The notes: generated by a model not told the origin, from the letters alone. Numbered from the stretch's first letter, positions 1-8,708 are shown. The stretch: DNA of 64,000 nt from JBMNPT01 sp050943735 (GCA_050943735.1 JBMNPT010000006.1:69691-133690), one strand, 5' to 3'. Translations and numbers: made by a program.

Positions 1-190
1 CCTGCATCACCATGCCGCTGCCTCCGCCATAGGGATAATCATCCACCCGGCGGTAATTGTCATGGGTAAAATCCCGGATGTCGTGGCAGTAAAGCTCAAA
101 CAGACCACCCGCCAATGCCCGTCCGGTGATACTGGTCCCCACAATGTTCCGCACCAGATCGGGAAACAGCGTCATCACATCAAATCTCAT
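1..190 (-). CDS. trmD: tRNA (guanine-N1)-methyltransferase TrmD, N-terminal fragment
   Basis: Only the first 63 codons are inside the window; the rest lies beyond base 1. TrmD makes m1G37 in tRNAs using S-adenosylmethionine, which prevents +1 frameshifting. The visible part starts MRFDVMTLFPDLV and contains RRVDDYPYGGGSGMV, a typical TrmD N-terminal signature with the glycine-rich loop. The start codon overlaps the rimM stop region by 11 bases, so the two are translationally coupled, as in most Firmicutes. It is the last visible gene of the ffh-rpsP-khpA-rimM-trmD operon. Confidence 0.95.
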   Translation of the reverse strand, partial: MRFDVMTLFPDLVRNIVGTSITGRALAGGLFELYCHDIRDFTHDNYRRVDDYPYGGGSGMVMQ

Positions 191-698
191 CGTCCAACAA
201 CCCCTCTATGGGCGTGATGACACACCGCCCGGCCTCAATGTCCACATCCCGCACAAACTGCTGAATAAAGGGCACCAGATGTTCCTGCCCCCGGGTCCCG
301 GCGATCACCAGCACGTCATTGCCCGCGTTCTGCAGTACCTCTTTCACCCGTCCCAGCAAGCGTCCGTCCTCCAAAAAGGCTTCCAGCCCCACCAGATCCA
401 CCAGAAAATAGGTGTCCTGCTCCAACTGACCCACCTCTTGTCTGGGAAGATACAAAATACTGTTTTTCAGCTTTTCCGCGTCGTTCATGGTGTCAATTCC
501 CTTGAACTTGAAAATCACCAGATTTTTGTGCATGCGGGCGCGTTCTACCTCCAGCAGCCGGCGCTCCGCTCCCACGTAAAAGTGATCATATTCCAGCAGA
601 TCATCCTCAAAATCGCCCCAGGACTGGGCTTTGACTTCGCCCCGAATGCCATGGGTATTGGTGATCCGCCCCATTTCCAATTCGCCTTTGTGTTGCAT
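180..698 (-). CDS. rimM: 16S rRNA processing protein RimM
   Basis: RimM (172 aa, normal length) is a 30S assembly factor that binds ribosomal protein uS19 and helps mature the 3' domain of 16S rRNA. The N-terminal half holds the RimM beta-barrel signature GRITNTHGIRGEVKAQ (about residues 10-25), and the C-terminal half is the PRC-barrel-like domain with DLVGLEAFLEDG and the terminal region containing VPFIQQFV. A GGAGG site precedes the ATG. The gene lies between khpA and trmD in the standard order, but a terminator-like hairpin separates it from khpA. Confidence 0.96.
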   Translation of the reverse strand: MQHKGELEMGRITNTHGIRGEVKAQSWGDFEDDLLEYDHFYVGAERRLLEVERARMHKNLVIFKFKGIDTMNDAEKLKNSILYLPRQEVGQLEQDTYFLVDLVGLEAFLEDGRLLGRVKEVLQNAGNDVLVIAGTRGQEHLVPFIQQFVRDVDIEAGRCVITPIEGLLDDEI

Positions 699-734
699 CG
701 CTTTCCTCCTGCCCTTGACCCGATCTCAAAAGAA

Positions 735-764
735 CAAAAAAGGGAGTCGCCGACCCCCTTTTTG
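735..764 (-). terminator. intra-operon terminator-like hairpin between khpA and rimM
   Basis: On the minus strand a run AAAAAGGGGGTCG pairs with CGACTCCCTTTTTT, giving a compact stem followed by a T-tract. It sits in the 69-base gap between khpA and rimM, so it could partly terminate transcription and lower rimM-trmD expression relative to rpsP. Effect is inferred. Confidence 0.7.
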
Positions 765-767
765 CAA

Positions 768-995
768 TCATACGATTTTTACAACGACTTTTTTCTCATC
801 GCTGTTGGCCGCTGCTTTGACCACCGTACGGATGGCCGATGCGATTTTGCCCTGCTTGCCGATGATTTTGCCCTTGTCTTCCTGGGCCACATCCAGCATG
901 TACACCACCGCGTCGTCCTCTTCCCGTTCTGTCACCTGCACAGCGTCCGGATTGTCCACCAGCGCTCTGGCCAGTGCCAAAATCAAATCTGTCAT
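768..995 (-). CDS. khpA: KH-domain RNA-binding protein KhpA
   Basis: A 75-residue single KH domain protein of the KhpA/YlqC family. The KH signature is visible as GKIIGKQGKIASAIRTVV (about residues 44-61), containing the GxxG RNA-contact loop. In Firmicutes KhpA dimerises with KhpB and binds many transcripts, influencing cell elongation and division genes. The ATG at 995 is preferred over an upstream GTG at 1001 because GAGGTG lies at the right distance before it. It follows rpsP in the ffh operon, the standard location. Confidence 0.94.
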   Translation of the reverse strand: MTDLILALARALVDNPDAVQVTEREEDDAVVYMLDVAQEDKGKIIGKQGKIASAIRTVVKAAANSDEKKVVVKIV

Positions 996-1109
996 TTTCA
1001 CACCTCAGCAGCCGACTTACCGTCGTCTGCGTACCAGTTGCCGCCTTCTCTGCCGGAGGCCTGTGCTCTCTTTGGAGCCTTGAACCTTCCCCTGCAGGTT
1101 GGTCGTACC

Positions 1110-1352
1110 TTACAGCACGCCGTTCTTCTTCAGCAGAGCCTTTACGGTATCCGTGGGCTGTGCGCCGTTGGCGATCCACTTCTGGGTCTTCTCTGCATCC
1201 ACCTTGAATTCTGCAGGATCCTTCAGGGGATTGTAGGTACCGATCTCTTCAATGAATCTGCCGTCTCTGGGGTAACGAGAATCCGCAACCACCACTCTGT
1301 AGAAAGGAGCCTTCTTGGCGCCCATTCTTCTCAGTCTGATCTTTACTGCCAT
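1110..1352 (-). CDS. rpsP: 30S ribosomal protein bS16
   Basis: 80-residue bS16, a small-subunit protein needed for 30S assembly. The sequence begins MAVKIRLRRMGAKKAPFYR and carries the family hallmark VVVADSRYPRDGRFIEEIG. GAGGTG lies 6-7 bases ahead of the ATG. It sits between ffh and khpA in the conserved order. Length and motifs are typical and nothing is unusual. Confidence 0.98.
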   Translation of the reverse strand: MAVKIRLRRMGAKKAPFYRVVVADSRYPRDGRFIEEIGTYNPLKDPAEFKVDAEKTQKWIANGAQPTDTVKALLKKNGVL

Positions 1353-1423
1353 TTTTTCACCTCCGTATTTTCCCGGGGCAAGCCCCGCGTGTTTCTATCT
1401 CTAAAGGGAAACCTTTAGTCCGA

Positions 1424-2818
1424 TTAAAAAGGACGTCTGCCGGGCAACCCCGGGAAACCGCCCATCCCCAATCCGGGGAAACCTCCGCGGCCCTTCTTTT
1501 TGCCGCGCTTGACCATGCCCTTCTGGAATCCGCTGAGCTGCTTGAACATCTTCTGCATCTGTTCAAACTGCTTGAGCAAACGGTTGACCTCGGGCACCTG
1601 TGTGCCGCTGCCTGCAGCAATGCGCCGCTTACGGCTGGAATTGATAATGGAAGGATTGGCTCTCTCCTTCTCCGTCATGGAGAGGATAATGGCCTCAATC
1701 CGGGCAAACTGTTTTTCATCAATGTTGGCTTGGGAAATTGCCTTTTTATCCACTCCGGGCAGCATCCCCAGGATGTCCTGCACCGAACCCATGTTTTTCA
1801 TCTGCTGCAATTGCCCCAGGAAATCATTGAAATCAAAGCTGTTTTTCTTCAGCTTCTCTTCCAATTCCTTGGCCTTTTCCATGTCCACCGTTTCCTGGGC
1901 CTTTTCGATGAGGCTCAGAACGTCGCCCATTCCCAAAATCCGGGAGGCCATACGGTCCGGGTAAAACGGCTCAATATCCGAGAGCTTTTCACCCACACCG
2001 ATGAATTTGATGGGCTTGCCGGTGACACTGCGCACTGTCAGCGCCGCACCGCCCCGGGCGTCGCCGTCCAGCTTGGTGAGAATCACACCGGTGAGCTCCA
2101 GCTGCTGATTGAAGGTCTCCGCCACATTGACGGCGTCCTGACCGGTCATGGCGTCGATGGTGAGCAGAATTTCACTGGGCTCCACCGCCGCGCAGATGTC
2201 CTGCAATTCCTGCATCAGTGTATCGTCGATGTGCAGCCGGCCGGCGGTATCCAGAAACACCACATCATTGCCATGCTTGCGAGCATGCTCACTGGCCTGC
2301 CTAGCAATCTCCACCGGGGATACCTGATCGCCCAGGGAAAACACCGGGATGTCCAGCTGGGCGCCCAGCACCTGCAACTGTTTGATGGCGGCGGGACGAT
2401 AGATATCACACGCCACCAGCAGCGGACGATGTCCCTGTTTTTTATAGTAATTGGCCAACTTGGCACAATGGGTTGTCTTACCGGCACCCTGCAGACCTGC
2501 CAACAGCATGATGGTGGGGCCGTTGTTCTTGAGCTTGACCCTGGCCACTTCGCCGCCCATGAGCTGGGTCAGCTCATCGTTGACGATCTTGATGACCTGC
2601 TGAGCAGGGGTCAGGCTTTCCAGCACCTCCGCGCCCATGCACTTTTCGCTGACAGCGGAAATGAATTCCTTGACCACCTTGAAGTTGACGTCCGCCTCCA
2701 GCAGAGCCAGCTTGATCTCCCGCATGGCGGCCTTGATGTCCGCCTCAGTGAGTTTGCCTTTGCCTTTCAGTTTTTTGAACGCTTCCGTCAGCTTATCGGA
2801 AAGACTTTCAAATATCAT
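1424..2818 (-). CDS. ffh: signal recognition particle protein Ffh
   Basis: Ffh (464 aa) is the GTPase of the signal recognition particle. It binds SRP RNA and signal peptides and docks ribosomes on FtsY at the membrane. The N domain covers about residues 1-95. The G domain has P-loop GLQGAGKTT (108-116), DTAGR and TKLDG motifs. The methionine-rich M domain has the SRP-RNA-binding segment SSRKRRIAAGSGTQVPEVNR. The C-terminus is a glycine/phenylalanine-rich tail (GMGGFPGLPGRRPF), common in Clostridia. The start overlaps the ylxM stop (ATGA), so translation is coupled. Confidence 0.98.
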   Translation of the reverse strand: MIFESLSDKLTEAFKKLKGKGKLTEADIKAAMREIKLALLEADVNFKVVKEFISAVSEKCMGAEVLESLTPAQQVIKIVNDELTQLMGGEVARVKLKNNGPTIMLLAGLQGAGKTTHCAKLANYYKKQGHRPLLVACDIYRPAAIKQLQVLGAQLDIPVFSLGDQVSPVEIARQASEHARKHGNDVVFLDTAGRLHIDDTLMQELQDICAAVEPSEILLTIDAMTGQDAVNVAETFNQQLELTGVILTKLDGDARGGAALTVRSVTGKPIKFIGVGEKLSDIEPFYPDRMASRILGMGDVLSLIEKAQETVDMEKAKELEEKLKKNSFDFNDFLGQLQQMKNMGSVQDILGMLPGVDKKAISQANIDEKQFARIEAIILSMTEKERANPSIINSSRKRRIAAGSGTQVPEVNRLLKQFEQMQKMFKQLSGFQKGMVKRGKKKGRGGFPGLGMGGFPGLPGRRPF

Positions 2819-3204
2819 AGGGAACCTCCCAGCACCTCAGTGCCGTTGTGACGAATGACCGCCACCACTTCTTCCAACCGGCGGGTCTGCCGCAGCAATT
2901 CCTCATCCTGCAGCTGCTCTCCCCGCCGACGGATGGCTTGCACCGCCTGCTCTATATGAGCCAGCGGCAGCTCCATCGCCCGGAAGCGCTCTTCAAACCG
3001 CAGCTTCTCCTCAATTTCCCGCAGCGTTGCCTCGCCCCGCTTCAGACTGTCCCGCACTCCCTGCCGGGTAATGCCGGTCAGCTCTGCAATTTCGGAAAGC
3101 GAATAATCTTCGTTGTAGTAATATTCAATGACCTGCCGCTGCTTTTCATGCAAAAGGCTTCCGTAAAAGTCCAGCAGCAGCCCGATCTTCAAATCCTTTT
3201 CCAC
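2815..3204 (-). CDS. ylxM: YlxM-family helix-turn-helix protein
   Basis: A 129-residue UPF0122/YlxM protein, normally encoded just upstream of ffh and proposed to modulate SRP. A sigma-70-region-4-like helix-turn-helix is visible (SLSEIAELTGITRQGVRDSL, about residues 36-55), followed by a charged helical C-terminus. The start is GTG, with AAAGGAG about 8 bases upstream. It is the first gene of the operon and lies directly behind a TTGACA-N17-TACCAT promoter. DNA or SRP-RNA binding is inferred from the fold only. Confidence 0.9.
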   Translation of the reverse strand: MEKDLKIGLLLDFYGSLLHEKQRQVIEYYYNEDYSLSEIAELTGITRQGVRDSLKRGEATLREIEEKLRFEERFRAMELPLAHIEQAVQAIRRRGEQLQDEELLRQTRRLEEVVAVIRHNGTEVLGGSL

Positions 3205-3250
3205 ACCGCAGCTCCTTTGGCTGTAAAGTGATTTTCTTTACACCTTACTT

Positions 3251-3279
3251 ATGGTACACATTTCCCCGCGGTCTGTCAA
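3251..3279 (-). promoter_or_regulatory. sigma-A promoter of the ylxM-ffh-rpsP operon
   Basis: On the minus strand TTGACA (3279-3274) and TACCAT (3256-3251) are separated by exactly 17 bases, about 45 bases upstream of the ylxM start. Confidence 0.8.
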
Positions 3280-3295
3280 GAGGTTTTTCCAAAAT

Positions 3296-5701
3296 TTATT
3301 TCAATTCCACAATGGTAACGCCGTTTTCGCCTTCCCCGTAGGTACCCAGGCGGAAAGACGCCACCGGCCGCAGGGCCCGCAGCCGCTGCTGAACCGCGTC
3401 CCGCAGTACGCCGGTGCCTTTGCCGTGGATGATCACCACCTGATGCAGTCCCATCACCACCGCGTCATCGATGAATTTATCCAGTTCCATCAATGCGCTC
3501 TGGGCATCCTGCCCCCGCAAATCCAGTTCGGTGCGAACCTTTCGGGTACTGCGGTCACTGCCCTTGATAAACCGCGCCGCCGAAGCAGGTTCTTTCTTCT
3601 GCTGGCGGGTCATTTCCTCGGTCACCCGGATCTCCCGCTCGTGGACCCGCACCTTCATCACGCCGGCCTGCACCGTCAAATACCCATCCTTGTCAGGCAG
3701 AGTCAGCACGGTGGCCGGTTTGTTCAGGTTGAGCAGCTGGACCGCTTCCCCCAGATGCAGCTTCTGTTTTTTATAGGGAATGTTGGCGGGGCGCAGCGCA
3801 TCCGGATTTTTCTGGTGATCGTCCGCCCCTTTGAGCAGGCTTTTCACCATGGCCCGGGCGTTGCCCATCCGGCGCTGGGTCTCCTCGTCGATCTTGGCCT
3901 TGCGCAGGGCTTCCACTTCTTCCATGGCCTTGTCGGCGGCATACCGGGCCTGCTCCACAATCCGGCTGGCCTCCAGCCGGGCTTGCCGGATGGCATTCTC
4001 CCGGGTCTGTTTGTAGTGATCCCGCTGCTGCTTCAAATCGTTCCGCAAATCCTGGATTTCCCGGGAGGCCGCTTCCGCCGCCTTCCGCTGACGCTCCATT
4101 TCCTGCCGGTCCCTCTCGAGATTGGTGAGAATGTCCTCAAATGCCACATTCTGCTGGTTGACCTTGGCTTTGGCCGCCTCAATAATCTCCGCTGGCAGCC
4201 CCAATTTGCTGGAAATGGCAAAAGCATTGCTCTTGCCGGGAATTCCAATGAGCAGCCGGTAGGTGGGTCGCAAAGTCTCCACATCGAATTCACAGCTGGC
4301 ATTTTCCACACCGGGGGTGGACAGCGCGAACTCTTTGATCTCGCTGTAATGAGTGGTGGCCGCCACCCGGGCCCCAATGCTCCGGATGTGCTCAATGATG
4401 GCCACCGCCAACGCGGCGCCCTCCACCGGATCGGTACCGGCTCCCAGTTCGTCAAACAACACCAGGCTGCGCTCATCCACCTCCCTCATGACCCGCACAA
4501 TGTTGGTCATGTGAGAAGAGAAGGTAGACAGACTCTGTTCGATGCTCTGCTCATCCCCGATGTCGGCAAAAATATTGTCAAACACCGCCACCCGGCTTTC
4601 CTCCTGGGCGGGGATGTGCAGTCCGGCAGCCGCCATGGCACAGAACAGCCCCATGGTTTTCAATGCCACTGTCTTGCCGCCGGTGTTGGGACCGGTGATG
4701 ACCAGTGTGTCAAACTCCTCTCCCAGACGGATGTCGGTGGGCACCACCCGGTCGGGGTCCAACAGCGGATGCCGGCATCGACGCATATCCACGATCCCCT
4801 CCTCATTGAGGATAGGAGCTGTACCCTGAATCCGTCGGCTGTACACCGCCTTGGCAAAGACAAAGTCCAGATAGACGCAAATCCGGTAGTTGTTCTGAAT
4901 GGGGCCTGCTTGTTCCCCTACCAAAGCGGACAACTCCGCCAAAATGCGGTCAATTTCCTTCTTTTCCTCGGAAACCAGCACCCGCAGCTCATTGTTGGCC
5001 TCCACCACCGCCATGGGCTCCACAAAAATGGTCTGCCCGCTGGAAGAAGTGTCATGGATAAGGCCGGGCACCTGTCCCCGGCACTCCGCTTTCACCGGAA
5101 TGACGTACCGGTCTCCCCGCATGGACACAATGGGCTCCTGCAGCGCTTTGGCATAGGTGGGAGAGTGAATGATCCGGTTGAGCACCTCCCGCACCTTCTG
5201 GCCTGCGCCCCGCATTTTGCGCCGGATGTCGGCCAGGGCAGAGCTGGCGCTGTCCGCCACCTCTTCCTCATTCAAAATGGCGTCGAAAATCCGGTCCTCC
5301 AGACGTCGGGCCGGCTCCAGATTTTGAAAATACCGGTCCAGACAGGTTTCGGTTTCATCCTCCAGTTTGTAGTCCTGCAGGGTACGGCTGATGCGCAGCA
5401 GCACCGCCACCTCCAACAGCTGGCGGTTGGACAGCACTGCTCCCAACTCCGCCTTGTGGACCGATTCGGTCACGTCGGTGAGACCGCTGAACCCGGGTGT
5501 GCCCCGGCGCATCACCAGCCCTTTGGCATCGCCGGTTTCCCGCTGCGCCTTTTGAGCCTCCGCCAATGTAGTACAGGGTTGCAGCTGCCCAATGCGGGTA
5601 CGGGCGTATTCACTGCTGGCGCACTGTTTCACTTGTTCAATGATTTTATCAAACTCCAGTGTATGAAGTGACTTTCTGTATAAATCCTGTGTATGTTCCA
5701 A
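3296..5701 (-). CDS. mutS2: endonuclease MutS2
   Basis: MutS2 (801 aa) is a MutS-like ATPase. In Firmicutes it suppresses recombination and splits collided ribosomes through its Smr domain. The ATPase core has Walker A GPNTGGKT (about 337-344), a Walker B ending in FDELGAGTDP and a following AATTHY motif. A long coiled-coil clamp follows (KAAEAASREIQDLRNDL region). The C-terminal Smr domain contains LDLRGQDAQSA and the catalytic IHGKGTGVLRD. A TTG start at 5701 is chosen because AGGAGG stands 8 bases before it; the frame is open for another 33 codons upstream but without a site. Confidence 0.95.
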   Translation of the reverse strand: MEHTQDLYRKSLHTLEFDKIIEQVKQCASSEYARTRIGQLQPCTTLAEAQKAQRETGDAKGLVMRRGTPGFSGLTDVTESVHKAELGAVLSNRQLLEVAVLLRISRTLQDYKLEDETETCLDRYFQNLEPARRLEDRIFDAILNEEEVADSASSALADIRRKMRGAGQKVREVLNRIIHSPTYAKALQEPIVSMRGDRYVIPVKAECRGQVPGLIHDTSSSGQTIFVEPMAVVEANNELRVLVSEEKKEIDRILAELSALVGEQAGPIQNNYRICVYLDFVFAKAVYSRRIQGTAPILNEEGIVDMRRCRHPLLDPDRVVPTDIRLGEEFDTLVITGPNTGGKTVALKTMGLFCAMAAAGLHIPAQEESRVAVFDNIFADIGDEQSIEQSLSTFSSHMTNIVRVMREVDERSLVLFDELGAGTDPVEGAALAVAIIEHIRSIGARVAATTHYSEIKEFALSTPGVENASCEFDVETLRPTYRLLIGIPGKSNAFAISSKLGLPAEIIEAAKAKVNQQNVAFEDILTNLERDRQEMERQRKAAEAASREIQDLRNDLKQQRDHYKQTRENAIRQARLEASRIVEQARYAADKAMEEVEALRKAKIDEETQRRMGNARAMVKSLLKGADDHQKNPDALRPANIPYKKQKLHLGEAVQLLNLNKPATVLTLPDKDGYLTVQAGVMKVRVHEREIRVTEEMTRQQKKEPASAARFIKGSDRSTRKVRTELDLRGQDAQSALMELDKFIDDAVVMGLHQVVIIHGKGTGVLRDAVQQRLRALRPVASFRLGTYGEGENGVTIVELK

Positions 5702-5726
5702 TCCGTTCCCTCCTGTAAACAGACGG

Positions 5727-6479
5727 TCAATTTTCCGTCTGTGAAACGCTTTTGTAAAATTCCAGAGTGGAAAAATGCCGGTCCAGCCGGTACAGCGCAT
5801 AGCGCTCGGTCACCACTCCCAGATACCGCTGATTTTCCGGGCTGATGTGAAACCGGAAAATCTCGCCGTCCTCGCTGTACAATATGTACCGCAGGGCGGT
5901 GAGCACCGTCCCATTCAGCCGCACGCCCTGTTCCCGGTCCTCCGGCGCGGCGCAATCCTCACACACCAGTCGGCCCTCCTCGGGCAAAAACCACATCTCT
6001 CCCTGGTAGGCTCCGCATTCCCGGCACCCCACCAGATCGGGCATATGACCGGTGAGGGACAGCAGACGCAATTCATAGACCGCCTTGATTTTTTCACAGT
6101 CCGCTCCGGGACGGGTCAGCATATACAGCGTATTGAGGGTCAGCCGCAGCACTGAGTTGCTCTCCAGATTCTCCTCGGTGACGCTGTAGCAAAGCTGCGC
6201 GATGTAATAGGCCAACGAAGCGGTTTCCACCCGTTCCCGCAGACGGAAAAAGGACTCCACCAGTTCCACCTGGGTCACCATCCGGCGACCCTGCCGCTCA
6301 TGTACGGAAAAATGAGAATAGCAGAACAGGTTGGTCCCCGCCAATTTTTTGCTCTTGATCTTGCGTCCACCCGGTACCCGGGCGCTGATGCGCCCCTTTT
6401 CAGTGAGGATGGTGATAATCCGGTCACTGTCGGCGTAATCCACCTCCTGAATCACCAGTCCCGTCAGATTTTCCAGCAT
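5727..6479 (-). CDS. recO: DNA repair protein RecO
   Basis: RecO (250 aa) loads RecA onto SSB-coated single-stranded DNA in the RecF pathway. It has an N-terminal OB-fold (GLVIQEVDYADSDRIITIL, split across residues 6-24), a helical middle, and a four-cysteine zinc site CRECGAYQ...CEDC near residues 155-180. It starts one codon after a small yqzL-like gene and ends 25 bases before the mutS2 TTG start. The era-yqzL-recO order is the normal Firmicute one. Confidence 0.96.
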   Translation of the reverse strand: MLENLTGLVIQEVDYADSDRIITILTEKGRISARVPGGRKIKSKKLAGTNLFCYSHFSVHERQGRRMVTQVELVESFFRLRERVETASLAYYIAQLCYSVTEENLESNSVLRLTLNTLYMLTRPGADCEKIKAVYELRLLSLTGHMPDLVGCRECGAYQGEMWFLPEEGRLVCEDCAAPEDREQGVRLNGTVLTALRYILYSEDGEIFRFHISPENQRYLGVVTERYALYRLDRHFSTLEFYKSVSQTEN

Positions 6480-6494
6480 ATCACCCCTCCTTTT

Positions 6495-6641
6495 TTACAG
6501 CATCGCCTCCGCCGGACGGGGCCGCGGCGGCTCTGTCTGCTCCTCCTGCATGTGCTGCTCCAGCTGGTGATACCGCAGATAATCCTCTACCCGTCCACTG
6601 TTCCAAAACTGTTCCCATGCCTGTTTTTCGTCCATCTTCAT
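6495..6641 (-). CDS. YqzL-like small protein
   Basis: A 48-codon gene: ATG at 6641 with GGAGGG 2-7 bases upstream (an in-frame ATG two codons later is at better spacing), stop at 6495. The product reads AWEQFWNSGRVEDYLRYHQL in its core. This fits the pattern of YqzL, a tiny protein of unknown function encoded between era and reco in Bacillus and Clostridia (W..FW.tG.v..YL.Y). The C-terminus is proline-rich. It is 15 bases upstream of recO and clearly in its operon. The assignment rests on position plus short pattern similarity. Confidence 0.75.
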   Translation of the reverse strand: MKMDEKQAWEQFWNSGRVEDYLRYHQLEQHMQEEQTEPPRPRPAEAML

Positions 6642-6799
6642 CCCTCCGGCAAAAAATCCTGTGTACAAAGCTAGTTTCTACTGCCTTTTCTGCCGGTATA
6701 CCCTCAAAAAATCTTCTCCCAAAAGTTTGGTATGGATAGACAAACTCAAAAAATGCAAGGGGTTTTTGAAAAAATTTTTCTTCTAAAATTTTCCCTTTT

Positions 6800-7711
6800 T
6801 CACAGGGTGTAATCCGCTTCCGGATCCTCTCCAAACCCAAATTCCTTGAGCTGGAAGTTGCTGTTTCTCCAGTCGTCCTTCACCTTCACCCACAGCTGCA
6901 GATAACATTTCACGCCAAAAAACCGTTCAATGTCCTCCCGGGCATAGGTGCCCACCTTTTTCAGCATGGCGCCCTTTTTCCCGATGATAATGCCTTTGTG
7001 GCTCTCTTTTTCACAATAAATATTGGCACTGATGTCCAGCATTCCGCCCTTTTTTTCCTTCATTTGCAAAATTTCCACCGCGGTGCCATGGGGAACCTCA
7101 TCATCCAGCAGACGTAGCAGCTTCTCCCGGATGATCTCCGCCACAATCTGTTTTTCCGGTTGGTCGGTGAGCATCTCCTCGGGGAAAAAGGCCGGTCCCT
7201 CCGGCAGATGCCGCTCCATTTCCGCTACCAAATCGGACAGATTTTCCCCCTGACGAGCGCTCACCGGCACAATGGCCACATAGGGATAGGTCTTGGAAAG
7301 CGCATCCATCACCGGCAACAGCTCGGTCTTTTTGATTTCGTCCACCTTGTTGATCACCAGAATGGCCGGCATGCCGCTGGCCTGAATCTTCTGCAAAATG
7401 GCCTGTTCGTTTTCATTTAAGGTAGGTTTGGGTTCCACCACCAGCAAAATGCAATCCACATCTCCAATGGACTGATTCACCACGCCCACCATTTTCTGCC
7501 CCAGCCGGGTGCGGGGCTTGTGAAAGCCCGGGGTATCCAGATAGATCAGCTGGCTCTCCTCGGTGTTTTGAATCCCCATAATCCGGGTACGGGTGGTCTG
7601 GGGTTTGCTGCTGACAATGGCCAGCTTTTCTCCCACCAGCGCGTTGAGCAGAGTAGATTTTCCCACGTTGGGGCGTCCTACAATGGCAATAAAGCCCGAT
7701 CGTTTGATCAT
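6800..7711 (-). CDS. era: GTPase Era
   Basis: Era (303 aa) is an essential GTPase that binds the 3' end of 16S rRNA during 30S maturation. G1 is GRPNVGKST (12-20), G3 DTPGF and G4 NKVD. The C-terminal KH domain has the GxxG loop in KGIIIGKKGAMLKKVG (about 239-254). It follows dgkA and ybeY, the conserved arrangement. A 158-base gap to the yqzL-like gene contains A/T-rich sequence but no feature I can name. Confidence 0.97.
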   Translation of the reverse strand: MIKRSGFIAIVGRPNVGKSTLLNALVGEKLAIVSSKPQTTRTRIMGIQNTEESQLIYLDTPGFHKPRTRLGQKMVGVVNQSIGDVDCILLVVEPKPTLNENEQAILQKIQASGMPAILVINKVDEIKKTELLPVMDALSKTYPYVAIVPVSARQGENLSDLVAEMERHLPEGPAFFPEEMLTDQPEKQIVAEIIREKLLRLLDDEVPHGTAVEILQMKEKKGGMLDISANIYCEKESHKGIIIGKKGAMLKKVGTYAREDIERFFGVKCYLQLWVKVKDDWRNSNFQLKEFGFGEDPEADYTL

Positions 7712-7729
7712 ATAGTTTCTCCTTTTCCT

Positions 7730-8194
7730 TTACAGTTGGTCCTTATCACAGAATCGGCCCATGATAAAGAGTATGCTGAACACAAAAGACAGCAGCAAGA
7801 GGCCCATGGCCAGCGGCCGAAGGGCAAAATAAGTGAAAATGGACAGCAGTACCCGCACATTCCAGAAAAAGAGAAGTCCCACCCCCACCGCTGCCATGGC
7901 GCACACCATCACGGCGCCGGCGGCAATGTCCTTGGCCTTTTTGGCCATGGGATGGTACCCCTCAAATTCCCGATTCACCAGTTCTTCCACCGCGGTATTC
8001 ATCATTTCCGCGCTGAGCATCACCGCAAACACCACCAACAGCAGCGCATACTGGCTCACATCCAACTGATAAAAACGGGAAAAAAACAGCACATACACCA
8101 TAGCTGTCAAATGAATGCGAAAATTTCTCTCCCCGTTCATGGTGGCCTGAATCCCCTTCAGCGCATACTGAAAGGAGCGAAGCAGACTTCTCAT
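7730..8194 (-). CDS. dgkA: diacylglycerol/undecaprenol kinase (DgkA family)
   Basis: A 154-residue membrane protein of the DgkA family. Gram-positive members mostly phosphorylate undecaprenol, feeding the lipid carrier for cell-wall synthesis. The family signature is seen in ALKGIQATMNGERNFRIH and in VFAVMLSAEMMNTAVEELVN, where the EMMNTAVE segment carries the catalytic and metal-binding acidic residues. Three to four hydrophobic helices are visible. It is about 30 residues longer than typical because of an extra C-terminal hydrophobic segment, which is common in Clostridia. It lies one base downstream of ybeY. Confidence 0.92.
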   Translation of the reverse strand: MRSLLRSFQYALKGIQATMNGERNFRIHLTAMVYVLFFSRFYQLDVSQYALLLVVFAVMLSAEMMNTAVEELVNREFEGYHPMAKKAKDIAAGAVMVCAMAAVGVGLLFFWNVRVLLSIFTYFALRPLAMGLLLLSFVFSILFIMGRFCDKDQL

Positions 8195-8195
8195 T

Positions 8196-8693
8196 TCAAT
8201 CCTCCCGGGTAATGCCCATCCGTTGCAGCACAGCCTCTTCCTTGGCGCGCATCTCCCGCTTGTCCTCTTCCGTCATATGGTCATATCCCAGCAGATGATA
8301 CATGGAATGCACCGTCAGATAGGCCACCTCCCGATTTTCACTATGGCCGAATTCCTGGGCCTGGGCCTGGCACCGCTCCAGAGAGATCACGATATCTCCC
8401 AGCATGATGGCCTCTCCATCCCGGTCACCGGGCGCATACAACGGCCGGTGCTGGCTGTCATACTCCAGCACCGGGAAAGAAAGCACATCGGTGGCGGCAT
8501 CCTTGCCCCGCTGCTCCCGGTTGATCCGCCGGATCTGCCGGTCGCACACAAAGGTCACACCCACCTCATGGGGCTCGTCCAGCCCCTCGGTCTCCAACAC
8601 CTGACAGATGCACCGCCGCACCATATTGGCGGTGGAACGATACACCTTCACCTTTTTCTGCCGGTTGACCATATAAATTTCATGCCTGTCCAT
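8196..8693 (-). CDS. ybeY: endoribonuclease YbeY
   Basis: YbeY (165 aa) is a zinc metalloprotein needed for 16S rRNA 3'-end processing and ribosome quality control. The three-histidine zinc motif HxxxHxxxxxH is seen in TVHSMYHLLGYDHMTEED near residues 127-144, and ATDVLSFP is another family hallmark. The ATG at 8693 is chosen over a GTG nine bases upstream because GAGGTG then falls at proper spacing. It sits between phoH and dgkA, the conserved order. Confidence 0.95.
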   Translation of the reverse strand: MDRHEIYMVNRQKKVKVYRSTANMVRRCICQVLETEGLDEPHEVGVTFVCDRQIRRINREQRGKDAATDVLSFPVLEYDSQHRPLYAPGDRDGEAIMLGDIVISLERCQAQAQEFGHSENREVAYLTVHSMYHLLGYDHMTEEDKREMRAKEEAVLQRMGITRED

Positions 8694-8708
8694 CCTGCAC
8701 ACCTCGGT

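Noticed and set aside
3251..5671. Long open frame (806 codons) on the plus strand
   Set aside because: It is exactly antisense to mutS2, which has clear ATPase and Smr motifs. The plus-strand translation is low in recognisable motifs and rich in His/Gln/Pro, as expected for a shadow of a GC-rich gene.
6481..6840. 119-codon minus-strand frame between era and recO
   Set aside because: It lacks a ribosome site, overlaps the end of era and runs out of frame over the better-supported 48-codon YqzL-like gene.
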